DNA from: JBGANR01 sp044222225
GTDB lineage: Bacteria > Actinomycetota > Actinomycetes > Mycobacteriales > Mycobacteriaceae
Direction of reading: 5' to 3'
Length of the DNA: 44,575 nucleotides
Assembly (NCBI GenBank): GCA_044222225.1
Contig: JBGANR010000032.1
Span: 1-44,575 of the forward strand
The notes below the pieces were generated by a model, which worked only from the letters and a program-made list of their open reading frames with translations, did not search any database and was not told where the DNA came from. Positions 26,845 to 34,297 of this stretch are shown piece by piece. The first letter of the stretch is position 1. Each line of letters starts with the position of its first letter. The position numbers were made by a program, and so were the translations under genes.

Positions 26845-27204
26845 TCAATCCCATGTCAGGCCTCCACGTCGCCACTCATACGCGTAGGCGACCGACACGT
26901 TGACGAGGAAGAGCGTCATCGCGAGGAGCCCGAACACGCCGAGGGCGTCCATGTGGACGGCCCAGGGATAGAGGAAGACGATCTCGATGTCGAAGACGAT
27001 GAAGAGCATCGCCGTCAGATAGAACTTCACGGGGAACTTGCCGCCGCCCGCGGGCTGCGGCGACGGCTCGATGCCGCATTCGTAGGCTTCGAGCTTGGCT
27101 CGATTGATGCGGCGGGGGCCGATGAACCGGGCGATCCCCATGGAGAACACGGCGAACGCGGCGGCGATGGCACCCAGTACGAGGATCGGGACGTAGGCGT
27201 TCAC
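26845..27204 (-). CDS. nuoA: NADH:quinone oxidoreductase subunit A
   Basis: 119 residues, GTG start preceded by AGGAGGAACCGC. Three helices; AYECGIEPS in loop 1 and FIVFDIEIVFLYPW in helix 2 are the family markers, the latter with conserved acidic residues near the quinone exit. First structural gene of the operon; only 33 nt separate it from the receiver-like gene upstream, so both may be transcribed together. Confidence 0.97.
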   Translation of the reverse strand: MNAYVPILVLGAIAAAFAVFSMGIARFIGPRRINRAKLEAYECGIEPSPQPAGGGKFPVKFYLTAMLFIVFDIEIVFLYPWAVHMDALGVFGLLAMTLFLVNVSVAYAYEWRRGGLTWD

Positions 27205-27237
27205 ACGCGGTTCCTCCTGTGAGCTGTGCCACTGAGC

Positions 27238-27714
27238 CTAGCCACGGAACTGCCTCGCGCGCTTGAGATCTGCGGCCGTCCGGGCGAGGAGCAGGCGGTA
27301 GCGCTCCTCGTTCCGGCGCTCGGGATGAGTCCGCAGCAAACGCGCCGCGGTGCGGGCGAGCTCGAACGGATCCAGCGGCTGGGCGACGACGGCGTCCGCG
27401 CGAGACCACTCGGCGAGCCAGGCGTCGGCCTTGCGCGCGGTCACGACGAGCAGCGGCGGCGGGTCGTCCACCTCGTCGCGGATCTGCTTGGCCAGGCCCA
27501 TCCCGCCGAACGGAGCCGCCTCGCCGTCGAGGATCGCGAGGTCGACCCCGCCGGCGTCGAGCCGGGCGACGACCTCCGGTCCGGTCGCGACCTCGGACGC
27601 CGCGACCGGCGGCAGATCCGCCGCGATCCGGGTGCCGAGCGCCGCGACGAGACCGGCGCGCGTTCCGGCGTCGCTGGCGTAGACGAGGACTGTGAGGGGC
27701 CCGTTTTCGGACAT
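27238..27714 (-). CDS. Stand-alone receiver-like protein upstream of nuo
   Basis: 158 residues; a CheY-like fold without output domain. Recognisable: strand-1 acidic residue (LVYASDAG, D15), phospho-acceptor position in LAILDGE (D63), and switch residue in LLVVTAR (T92). The near-invariant Lys that follows strand 5 is replaced: AVVAQPLDPFELA has Gln at 112 where KP is usual, and only one of the two strand-1 acidic residues is kept. Classical phosphorylation switching is therefore doubtful. Position immediately upstream of nuoA matches Rv3143 of M. tuberculosis, annotated as a response regulator, so a role in nuo expression or complex I control is plausible but unproven. The C-terminal 35 residues are Arg-rich. 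Confidence 0.75.
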   Translation of the reverse strand: MSENGPLTVLVYASDAGTRAGLVAALGTRIAADLPPVAASEVATGPEVVARLDAGGVDLAILDGEAAPFGGMGLAKQIRDEVDDPPPLLVVTARKADAWLAEWSRADAVVAQPLDPFELARTAARLLRTHPERRNEERYRLLLARTAADLKRARQFRG

Positions 27715-27806
27715 GTCGCGAGGATATGCCGTGGGTCACACTCTCCGTCGCCCGGGCCGGAAAATCGGTGCCGGACGGTGTGCAGGCAAGGGCTTTCGTC
27801 CTCTGC

Positions 27807-27881
27807 TTCCCGGATGTCCGCCTGAGCGGACCGCCGAGGAGATAATCTCCTCGGCGCCTCGCTGGGACGGACATCCGGGAA
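27807..27881. repeat. Family B palindromic repeat, copy 3
   Basis: Nested perfect palindromes: outer arms TTCCCGGATGTCCG (27807–27820) and CGGACATCCGGGAA (27868–27881); inner arms CGCCGAGGAGAT (27832–27843) and ATCTCCTCGGCG (27845–27856) around one A. The outer arm and CCTGAGCG are shared with the copy at 3379. It lies between divergent genes (receiver-like protein and SIMPL protein), so it is not a terminator here. The rest of 27715–27959 shows only the ribosome site of the next gene. Confidence 0.85.
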
Positions 27882-27959
27882 GCCTCGCCGGTCGCTTTCG
27901 GGGTGCGCCGCCGGATTCGGGGCGTAGCGTGAGGTCGCACGGACGAGGGGAGTGCGGCC

Positions 27960-28712
27960 ATGCGAGGAGACGGAACGTCGAGCGGGCCCGGAGGTGTGCG
28001 ACCCGGCCGGGCTCGGCACCGGTTGCGGACGGCCGGTGCGGCGGTGGCCGTCGCCGCGCTCGCGGCCGGAGTCGCCGGCTGCGGAACCGGAGAGTCGGAC
28101 ACCGCCGAACCGCGATTGGTGACGGTCGTCGGGAAAGGTGAGGTCACGGGCTCGTCGGACACGATGTCGATCGTCGTGTCGGTGACGCACACCGCCGCCG
28201 ACGTCAGCGCGGCGCTCGCCGAGACCAACCGGACGACGACGGCCGTCACCGACGCCGCGAAGGCCGCCGGGGTCGCCCAGGCCGACATCGAGACCACCGA
28301 TATCTCGATCAATCCCCGCTACGAGCGCAACGCGATCATCGACTACCAGGCGACCAACACCGTCCGGCTGCGGGTCCGGGACTTGACGAAGGCGTCGAAG
28401 GTCATCGGGGACGTCTCACGCGCGGGTGGCAACGCGGCCCGGATCGGGCAGGTCTCGTTCGCCCTCGAGGACGACGCCGAACTGCTCAAACGGGCCCGCG
28501 ACGCGGCCTTCGCGGACGGCAAGGCCAAGGCCGAGCAGTTCGCCTCGCTCTCGGGCGCGACGCTCGGCGTCATCCACACGATCACCGAGGCGGGTGCGGC
28601 GCCCCGGACGGCGACTCCGTACGCCGCCGACGAGAGCGTGCGCGCGGTCCCGGTGAATCCGCCGCAGCAGAAGCTGACCTATACGGTGACGCTGGCCTGG
28701 AAGCTGGACTGA
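27960..28712 (+). CDS. SIMPL-domain (DUF541) lipoprotein
   Basis: 250 residues, ATG start with GAGGGGAG 8 nt upstream. Signal peptide with lipobox AGVAGC (Cys 41). The body (about 50–250) is a SIMPL/DUF541 domain: RLVTVVGKGEVTGSSDTM, alternating strands, then TNTVRLRVRDLTKASKVI, ARDAAFADGKAKAEQFASL, and a terminal beta strand TYTVTLAWKL. Family role is uncertain (members are periplasmic or surface proteins, one interacts with a kinase-binding partner, others are linked to oxidative stress). Convergent with the SDR gene at 28759; 46 nt separate them and no clear terminator is seen. This is the last high-GC gene before the island. Confidence 0.88.
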   Translation: MRGDGTSSGPGGVRPGRARHRLRTAGAAVAVAALAAGVAGCGTGESDTAEPRLVTVVGKGEVTGSSDTMSIVVSVTHTAADVSAALAETNRTTTAVTDAAKAAGVAQADIETTDISINPRYERNAIIDYQATNTVRLRVRDLTKASKVIGDVSRAGGNAARIGQVSFALEDDAELLKRARDAAFADGKAKAEQFASLSGATLGVIHTITEAGAAPRTATPYAADESVRAVPVNPPQQKLTYTVTLAWKLD

Positions 28713-28758
28713 CACCACGTCTGTCCGGAGGGCGCCGGCTCGGCTCGGGAACCACCGC

Positions 28759-29754
28759 TCACCGGGCAGTGGCATGCGTCCGGTACCAGGCAGACGCGTC
28801 CAGAAGTTGCTCTTCGAAGGTCGCCGTCGTCGGCGAGATCCCGGCTGCGGCCCAGGCGCGTCCCGAGTCGTACCAGTTGTCCTGGCCGATCATCGCGAGA
28901 TGGCGTTCGGTGACGCCGCAGGCGGACGCCATCACGTCGGCGTGCGCCCATGTCATCGAGCGTCGCGTGCGCGGTGCCGAGCCGAGGACGACGTGGGCCG
29001 CGTCCAGCGCTTCGGCGATCGTGATCGGCCCGGGAGCCGACGCGTGAAGAGCCACTCCGCGCAGAGCGTCCGCCGGAACGTCCAACGCGACGGCCGCGGT
29101 CAGCCGTGCCAACTCGGCGGAGGAGATGACCGAGATCTGGGCCCGTCCGTCGTTGACGACAGCGCCGAGTCGCCGGTGGGTACGGAGCAGCCCCGGGATG
29201 AACCACCTGTCGCCGTCGCCGTGGACGAGATGGGGGCGTAGCACCGTGCCGCCGGCGGCCGCCACCAGACGTTCGCCGGCGAGACGGGACGCACTGAGCG
29301 GGGACGCCGGGGCGGTGGCGATCTCGGCCTCGGTCGGTCCCGAGTGAGGTCCTGGCCCGACCACGGCTTGCGTGCCGATCATGACCAGACCGGCACCGCC
29401 TGCCTCGGCGCTCGCCGCGATGGTTCCGGCGGCCTCTGTGTTCACGAGCTCTTGCAGGTTGCGGTCCCCGGCCGTGTACGACGCGGCGTGCACGACGACC
29501 TTGGGCGCTGCGGCCCGAAGCGCGTTGCGCAGCGCGACCGCGTCGGTGATGTCGATGTCGGAGACGCGGTGCGGCGGGGGTAACCGCAGCCGCCGGGAAC
29601 CGCCGCGAATCAGTGCGACGACGCGGACGTCCGCTCTGGTGAGCAACTCGGTGAGGAGCGCTGCGCCGTGGAAGCCGGTGGCTCCGGTGAGTGCGATGGT
29701 TGTACGGTCGCGAGTGCAATGTGTATTCGCGGTCCGGTGTGACAGGGGGGTCAC
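28759..29754 (-). CDS. SDR/NAD(P)-dependent epimerase-like protein of the GBL locus
   Basis: 331 residues from GTG 29754 (GTG 29757 equally possible; the longer frame overlaps the divergent tetR gene). Extended SDR Rossmann fold with GATGFHG (24–30) for NAD(P). The catalytic YxxxK is missing: the equivalent segment PLSASRLAGERLV has Leu 153 and Arg 157, so ordinary SDR chemistry is doubtful. Divergent from the ArpA-like receptor and next to the AfsA-like synthase. Epimerase/reductase-like genes commonly accompany afsA homologues (a similar trio is known in Rhodococcus, from memory) and are thought to finish the butyrolactone. Inferred role: tailoring of the signal molecule. Confidence 0.7.
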   Translation of the reverse strand: MTPLSHRTANTHCTRDRTTIALTGATGFHGAALLTELLTRADVRVVALIRGGSRRLRLPPPHRVSDIDITDAVALRNALRAAAPKVVVHAASYTAGDRNLQELVNTEAAGTIAASAEAGGAGLVMIGTQAVVGPGPHSGPTEAEIATAPASPLSASRLAGERLVAAAGGTVLRPHLVHGDGDRWFIPGLLRTHRRLGAVVNDGRAQISVISSAELARLTAAVALDVPADALRGVALHASAPGPITIAEALDAAHVVLGSAPRTRRSMTWAHADVMASACGVTERHLAMIGQDNWYDSGRAWAAAGISPTTATFEEQLLDASAWYRTHATAR

Positions 29755-29763
29755 CACGGTGAC
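29750..29763. promoter_or_regulatory. 14-bp palindrome in the SDR/tetR divergent region
   Basis: GTCACC-AC-GGTGAC, perfect 6-bp arms. It overlaps the start codon region of the SDR gene and lies 24 bp upstream of the tetR start, a position from which one bound dimer could affect both. It does not match the ArpA-type ARE consensus, so any link to this receptor is a guess. Confidence 0.35.
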
Positions 29764-29786
29764 TGACTTCTTTCGGAGGCGATGAG

Positions 29787-30425
29787 TTGGCTGTGAAGCA
29801 GGAGCGTGCCGTTCTGACAAGGGCACAGATTGTCGAGGGGGCGGCCAGGCGATTCGAACGGAGTGGGTACGGATCGACGAGTCTGGCTGATATCGCGGTT
29901 TCGGCGGGAGTCACGAAGGGTGCTTTGTACTTTCATTTCAAATCCAAAGACGAGCTCGCGCAGGAAGTGATCGACGAAGAGCATCGGCGAGCATTGAAAG
30001 CGATCGAGAAGGTCGCCGAGCATGGCGCTCCGGGGCTGGAACAGGTCGTCATGCTGTGCCATGAGATGGCTCGTCTGATCGTGACCGACGCCATCGTCCG
30101 GGCGGGTACACGTCTGACGATCGAACTCGGGGCTTTTCGCGGTACTCGCAGGCCGTACCAGGACTGGATCGACACGGCCACCAGACTTCTCGGTTCGGCT
30201 GTCGAGCAGGGCGACGTACGCGACGACGTGCCCATCGATGCTTTGGCTCGATTCATCGTCGCCTCGTTCACCGGAGTTCAACTCGTATCCGACGTCCTCG
30301 ACGGACGCGCGTACCTCTCGCAGCGTGTGGAGGAGATGTGGGCACTGCTGCTGCCTGCGGTGGTTCCGTCTCGGCGACGACCGTTTCTGCGTGAACTCGG
30401 TCAGTCACGGCTTCCGGTGATCTGA
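29787..30425 (+). CDS. ArpA/ScbR-like gamma-butyrolactone receptor, TetR family
   Basis: 212 residues. TTG at 29787 is chosen because GGAGG lies 7 nt upstream; GTG 29793 would drop two residues. The N-terminus VKQERAVLTRAQIVEGAARRF is the typical opening of Streptomyces butyrolactone receptors; helix-turn-helix at about 31–52 (TSLADIAVSAGVTKGALYFHF). W127 in RRPYQDWID corresponds to the Trp that contacts the lactone in ArpA/CprB-type receptors (from memory). Such proteins bind ARE palindromes and release them when the lactone binds. Candidate targets in this window are the sites at 31511–31532 and 31326–31347. Its 3' end overlaps the convergent afsA-like gene by 25 nt. GC is below the window average. 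Confidence 0.9.
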   Translation: MAVKQERAVLTRAQIVEGAARRFERSGYGSTSLADIAVSAGVTKGALYFHFKSKDELAQEVIDEEHRRALKAIEKVAEHGAPGLEQVVMLCHEMARLIVTDAIVRAGTRLTIELGAFRGTRRPYQDWIDTATRLLGSAVEQGDVRDDVPIDALARFIVASFTGVQLVSDVLDGRAYLSQRVEEMWALLLPAVVPSRRRPFLRELGQSRLPVI

Positions 30426-31315
30426 TGCCACTTGACCTCGATCGTGGCGCATACCGTCTCGTCCTGTTCGACGATGAATGAGATCTCTTCGGGATGATCG
30501 CTCGTGGTGATCGACGACGCCGGCCGGATCGTGCAGATCGAGTCCAGCTCGACGAATCGAGTGAATCTCGCCGTGATCGAGCGAAGTCGTGCCGAGGGAT
30601 CCCGGGTATGGAGCCGAGTCGCTTGGCGTGCGGCCTCGAGAAGCACCATGCCTGGAACGTGATCTGACGGGTGGTCGAACAGCACCGCGTTGTCCACCGG
30701 CGATCGCACGACGTGTGTCGACGGTTCGTATCCATCGCCGACGACGACATTGTCTGGGCTCCATTGACCCACAGCGGTCGGTGGTACCCCGCGTACCGTC
30801 GGTACCCGGCCCGGAGGCCGTGGCGGAGCGCCTGACCAGCGCAGACGTCGGTAGACCTCTTCGGGTAGGCAGGAGGCGGTGCCGCGCCCGGTCGCGACGA
30901 CGGCACCGTCGATCTCGAATGTCAGTTCGGCGCCGAGCTCGGCGAGCTCGCCGCCTCGCCGTCGGTCGGAACCGATCTCGAAGCCGACGTGGATCTGCGC
31001 CGGTTCCGGGCCGACCACCAGCGCCTCATGTCTGACGTCGAACGCGAGTTCCTGCATCGTGAACCGCGTCTGAAGAGGAACGTCGTAGACGCGATGAGCG
31101 GCGACGAGAAAGCACTGCCGCAACGTTTCGGCGATGAGCATGACGTCGTAGCGGCCTCCGAGATGTCGATAGAAGCCGTGAAGCCGGGGCCACACCGCTC
31201 CGAGCACGAGGGTGCGGTCGCCGACGCGTGCGACGTCGGTGACGAGGACGTCGGAGATGGCGAGCTTGTGTACGAACGAGCGCTCGATGGTCTGTTCGAA
31301 TCGAACAGTGGTCAC
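30401..31315 (-). CDS. AfsA-family gamma-butyrolactone synthase
   Basis: 304 residues from GTG 31315, with AGGAGG 4 nt upstream; the frame is open 95 codons further but the shorter form has the family length (about 300). Two AfsA hotdog domains. The first has FVHKLAISDVLVTDV, AVWPRLHGFY and IAETLRQ (62–67); the second has DHVPGMVLLEAARQA (218–232) with E227 and R230. AfsA-type enzymes join a beta-ketoacyl chain to dihydroxyacetone phosphate, the committing step in butyrolactone signal synthesis. Convergent with the receptor gene and divergent from the DUF3100–SHMT–Ddl operon. An ARE-like sequence lies 11 bp upstream of its start. Confidence 0.93.
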   Translation of the reverse strand: MTTVRFEQTIERSFVHKLAISDVLVTDVARVGDRTLVLGAVWPRLHGFYRHLGGRYDVMLIAETLRQCFLVAAHRVYDVPLQTRFTMQELAFDVRHEALVVGPEPAQIHVGFEIGSDRRRGGELAELGAELTFEIDGAVVATGRGTASCLPEEVYRRLRWSGAPPRPPGRVPTVRGVPPTAVGQWSPDNVVVGDGYEPSTHVVRSPVDNAVLFDHPSDHVPGMVLLEAARQATRLHTRDPSARLRSITARFTRFVELDSICTIRPASSITTSDHPEEISFIVEQDETVCATIEVKWHQITGSRD

Positions 31316-31325
31316 GATGCCTCCT

Positions 31326-31347
31326 GAAAACCGGTCCAACGGTATGT
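31326..31347 (-). promoter_or_regulatory. ARE-like operator upstream of the AfsA-like gene
   Basis: Plus-strand halves GAAAACCGGTC (31326–31336) and CAACGGTATGT (31337–31347). Against the ArpA-family 22-bp consensus recalled as MCRWACCGRCC / GGYCGGTWYGK each half matches 8 of 11 positions. It begins directly beyond the AGGAGG ribosome site of the synthase gene, so receptor binding would block its transcription or elongation: the usual feedback in butyrolactone circuits. Confidence 0.5.
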
Positions 31348-31507
31348 CGGTTCCGACGATATCGGGTGATGGCACCTCCGGCGGAGATTCTGCGAACTTG
31401 GTGGTTCGAGAGAGTGGAACGCCCGACGCCGGGCGGCGGCGGCCTCTGCCGGCCGGGTGAGCCGGTCGTGCCTCTGCGTGCGTTCCGGTCGAACGGCGTA
31501 CATCGTC

Positions 31508-31536
31508 TTGACAAGCCGGACGGCCGGTTTTAAAGT
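31508..31536 (+). promoter_or_regulatory. Promoter with embedded ARE operator for the DUF3100–SHMT–Ddl operon
   Basis: -35 TTGACA (31508–31513), 17-nt spacer, -10 TAAAGT (31531–31536). The ARE-like palindrome spans 31511–31532: halves ACAAGCCGGAC and GGCCGGTTTTA, each 9 of 11 against the recalled ArpA consensus (18 of 22 in total). The operator therefore occupies the spacer and touches both hexamers. A transcript would start near 31543, about 50 nt before the GTG at 31594. Confidence 0.7.
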
Positions 31537-31593
31537 CGAGGCACCTGTCGCGCCGGGGGTGACAGGTCGACGTGAGCGAGGAGGGCGCCGGCG

Positions 31594-32892
31594 GTGACAC
31601 CTCGTTGGTCCTGCGCCCACTCGGTCGCGTCGAAATCCACAGGAAAGATCCGTACGCTCGGTGTCTACGCTTTCCTGACGTCCGTTATCTGGGTTCTCTC
31701 GGGGGTCGCCGACGCCATCGGCGCGCGCACGTTGGAGATCGGAATTCTTCGAATCGTCGTGCTGCCTCTGCTCCTCGTCTTCATGGCATGCTTTGTCGTC
31801 AACGTCATGGCGATGCGCTGGTCGGTACGCCGGATAGAAGAGATTCAGTCCGCGGCCGCCACGTTGTTGGGGTTTGTCGCCATCGCGTTCATTCTTCGAG
31901 CCGGCGCTGTGTTCGGAACTGATCTCGACGTCGTCTTCGACAGTGGTTGGGCGATGATCGCACAGGGTGCCGGGAAGGTGGGGACGATCCTTGCGTTTCC
32001 GCTCGCGTTGATGCTGGGAATGGGGAGGGCAAGTGTAGGAGCAACTTTTTCGATCGGTCGAGAACCGAGTATCGGAATGATCGAAAAGCGCTTCGGAATC
32101 TCTGCCGATGAAGGCGCCGGTGTCATGGCCACGTATGTGTTGGGAACACTTCTCGGTCCCGTCTTCTTTGCTGTTCTCGCGTCGATCGGTGTCATTCTTG
32201 GGTTTGACGACGCCAGTTTGGCGATGGCTTGCGGTGCAGGTAGTGGAGGGATGACCTTCTCCTGCGTCGGTTCGCTCTTGCACACGGTCGATCCCGCGGA
32301 GCATTCCGAACTCACGGTGCTCGCGACTGCGAGTGACGTTCTCAGCTATGTCGTGACCATCGTCCTCGGCTCGATGGTCACGATACCGTTGCTGACAAAG
32401 GTGTGCGACAGAATCGGTATCGCTCCGTCCAGCGTCAGTGACACCTATGCCACCTCGAGTCGTCGTCACAATGGATGGAAGACCGATCTCGTGGCGGCCT
32501 GCGCCACCCTTGTCCTGCTTTTATTGGTTTTCGCTGTGACGGACAATGGCAGTGGAGGCTGGACGGCGATCTTCATTCTGGTATCGATATCCGTACTGCT
32601 TGTCGGCGTCGCGCCACGTATGCCTCGCGGTGTTCCGGTGGCGCTTCTTGCCGCGGCTGCCGGCGCTCTGCTCACTTCGCCTCGACTGCCGTGGTCGACC
32701 GCCGCCGCCTCTGAGTTCGAGCGAATCGACTTGTTCACGATGGCCGGCATCGTCCTGGGGTGTGCAGGTTTCGCGATCAACTCAACGCAACTGGCGATCC
32801 TGCGTGGCAAGATGTGGCGTTTTGTTCTGGTCGTTTTCGGCGTGTTTTCGGGATCGTTCTTCACTTCGGCGATGATCGCCGAGATGATTTGA
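31594..32892 (+). CDS. DUF3100-like multi-pass membrane protein (putative transporter)
   Basis: 432 residues; GTG start with AGGAGGG 8 nt upstream. About ten to eleven hydrophobic segments. The segment GRASVGATFSIGREPSIGMI (about 144–163) followed by an acidic/Gly stretch and VLGTLLGPVFFAVLASIG resembles the DUF3100 family as I remember it; assignment is moderate. A second Gly-rich stretch (CGAGSGGMTFSC, about 212–223) lies mid-protein, as in transporters of the lysine/glutamate exporter type. First gene of the ARE-controlled operon, 41 nt before the SHMT-like gene. Export or import of the small amino compound made by the next two enzymes is a reasonable inference. GC is well below the flanking genes. 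Confidence 0.65.
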   Translation: MTPRWSCAHSVASKSTGKIRTLGVYAFLTSVIWVLSGVADAIGARTLEIGILRIVVLPLLLVFMACFVVNVMAMRWSVRRIEEIQSAAATLLGFVAIAFILRAGAVFGTDLDVVFDSGWAMIAQGAGKVGTILAFPLALMLGMGRASVGATFSIGREPSIGMIEKRFGISADEGAGVMATYVLGTLLGPVFFAVLASIGVILGFDDASLAMACGAGSGGMTFSCVGSLLHTVDPAEHSELTVLATASDVLSYVVTIVLGSMVTIPLLTKVCDRIGIAPSSVSDTYATSSRRHNGWKTDLVAACATLVLLLLVFAVTDNGSGGWTAIFILVSISVLLVGVAPRMPRGVPVALLAAAAGALLTSPRLPWSTAAASEFERIDLFTMAGIVLGCAGFAINSTQLAILRGKMWRFVLVVFGVFSGSFFTSAMIAEMI

Positions 32893-32933
32893 GTGCAGAC
32901 CATGTCAGGAAATCGAAGAGAGGACGGTAGGAA

Positions 32934-34256
32934 GTGTCGGTTGATGCGTCATTCGTGACTGAAATGACGAGGTACTGGCGGGAAGCAGAGACGGTCGATC
33001 GTGATCTGACTGGTCTTGTGATGGATCAACATCGACAGAACGCGAGAACATTGGGGCTTATCGCCTCTTCGAGCCCTCCTGTTCGCTCAGCTATGGTGCT
33101 TGAGGGAAGCGTTCTTTCCGGAGTGACGGCCGAAGGGTATCCAGGTCGGCGTTACCATTCGGGTGCCGCGGTCGTGGACTTGCTTGAAGAGACCGCGATA
33201 ACCCGGGCCTGTGAGGTGTTCGGAGCGCGGAGTGCGAATGTCCAGGCGCACTCCGGTTCGTCGGCGAATCTGGCCGTCCTCTTCTCCGTTTTGAATCCTG
33301 GTGCAACAATATTGAGTATGTCGCTCGACGCCGGCGGCCATCTGACACACGGCGCGGAAGCGTCGGTATCGAGCAGGTTCTTCAACGTCGTGAACTATGG
33401 CGTGGATCCAGATGGCTGGATAGATTACGAGGAGATCCGATGGTTGGCAGGAAAGCATAGGCCGAAGATCATCATCTGTGGCGCGAGTTCCTATGCGCGA
33501 CAAGTGGATTTCTCGGAGGTCCGTGCTATTGCGGATCAATACGGTGCATTGATGCTTGCCGACATCAGTCATATCAGCGGCCTCGTCGTAGCGGGGTTGC
33601 ATCCGAATCCGATCGATGACGCCCACTTCGTGACGACGAGTACCTACAAGCAGCTCAGAGGGCCTCGTGGCGGTTTGATATTGACAGGATCGCGCGAGAA
33701 GGAGGTCGTGCCGAGTTCGGGTCGGACCGTGAGAAGACTCCTCGACAGGAGTGTGTTTCCCGGGTTTCAGGGGACGCCGAACTTTGCGGCCATCGCTGCG
33801 AAGGCTTCTGCTCTGCGGTTTGCGGCAACGGATGATTTCGCGGCGTGGGCGCGACGGATCATCGACGATGCGCAGTTCGTCTCCACGTACTTGAAGAATT
33901 CTGGATACAGCCTCGTCACCGGTGGTACCGACACGCATATGCTGCTCGTCGATCTGCGCATTTTCGGTAGGGTGAGCGGTAGGACGGTGGAGGAAGAGTT
34001 GGAGTCCTGCGGCGTGCTCGTCAATCGGAACTCGCTTCCTGGCGACAAGCTTCCGCCGAATCTTGCGAGTGGCCTGCGTATCGGTGTCAATGAACTCGCT
34101 GCCCGAAAAGTCGGGCCTGACGATCTCGCTGCGTTGTTAGGCAGGATCGAGCGGTTCATCAGAACCGTTGCGGATATGAGCGTGACGGAACGATCGAGAG
34201 TGGAGCTACGCACATTCATCGGCGATTTCTGTGAAAGCAATCCGATTTCGTCGTGA
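32934..34256 (+). CDS. Serine hydroxymethyltransferase-like PLP enzyme with altered active site
   Basis: 440 residues; GTG start with GAGGACGG about 5 nt upstream. SHMT fold along its length: AEGYPGRRYHSG (66–77), GGHLTHG (134–140), ADISHISGLVVAG (209–221), the PLP lysine K239 in TSTYKQLRGPRGG, TGGTDTHMLLVDLR, and the carboxylate-binding Arg 382 in SGLRIG. Several positions conserved in true SHMT differ (E. coli numbers): Tyr55 is Thr65, Tyr65 is His75, His228 before the lysine is Tyr238, LIASEN is LIASSS, and GTPAxTxRG after the Arg is GVNELAARK. Housekeeping glycine–serine exchange is thus unlikely. Related enzymes in natural-product pathways make alpha-methylserine from D-alanine or act as threonine transaldolases; either fits a partner of the next gene. 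The stop overlaps an upstream GTG of the Ddl frame. Confidence 0.85.
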   Translation: MSVDASFVTEMTRYWREAETVDRDLTGLVMDQHRQNARTLGLIASSSPPVRSAMVLEGSVLSGVTAEGYPGRRYHSGAAVVDLLEETAITRACEVFGARSANVQAHSGSSANLAVLFSVLNPGATILSMSLDAGGHLTHGAEASVSSRFFNVVNYGVDPDGWIDYEEIRWLAGKHRPKIIICGASSYARQVDFSEVRAIADQYGALMLADISHISGLVVAGLHPNPIDDAHFVTTSTYKQLRGPRGGLILTGSREKEVVPSSGRTVRRLLDRSVFPGFQGTPNFAAIAAKASALRFAATDDFAAWARRIIDDAQFVSTYLKNSGYSLVTGGTDTHMLLVDLRIFGRVSGRTVEEELESCGVLVNRNSLPGDKLPPNLASGLRIGVNELAARKVGPDDLAALLGRIERFIRTVADMSVTERSRVELRTFIGDFCESNPISS

Positions 34257-34297
34257 CTGGAACCTGTCGGTTTGAGAACTCGTGGAAGGAGAAAGAG

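Noticed and set aside
29701..29786. ARE-like site upstream of the TetR receptor
   Set aside because: Best alignment reached only about 13 of 22 consensus positions, within chance.
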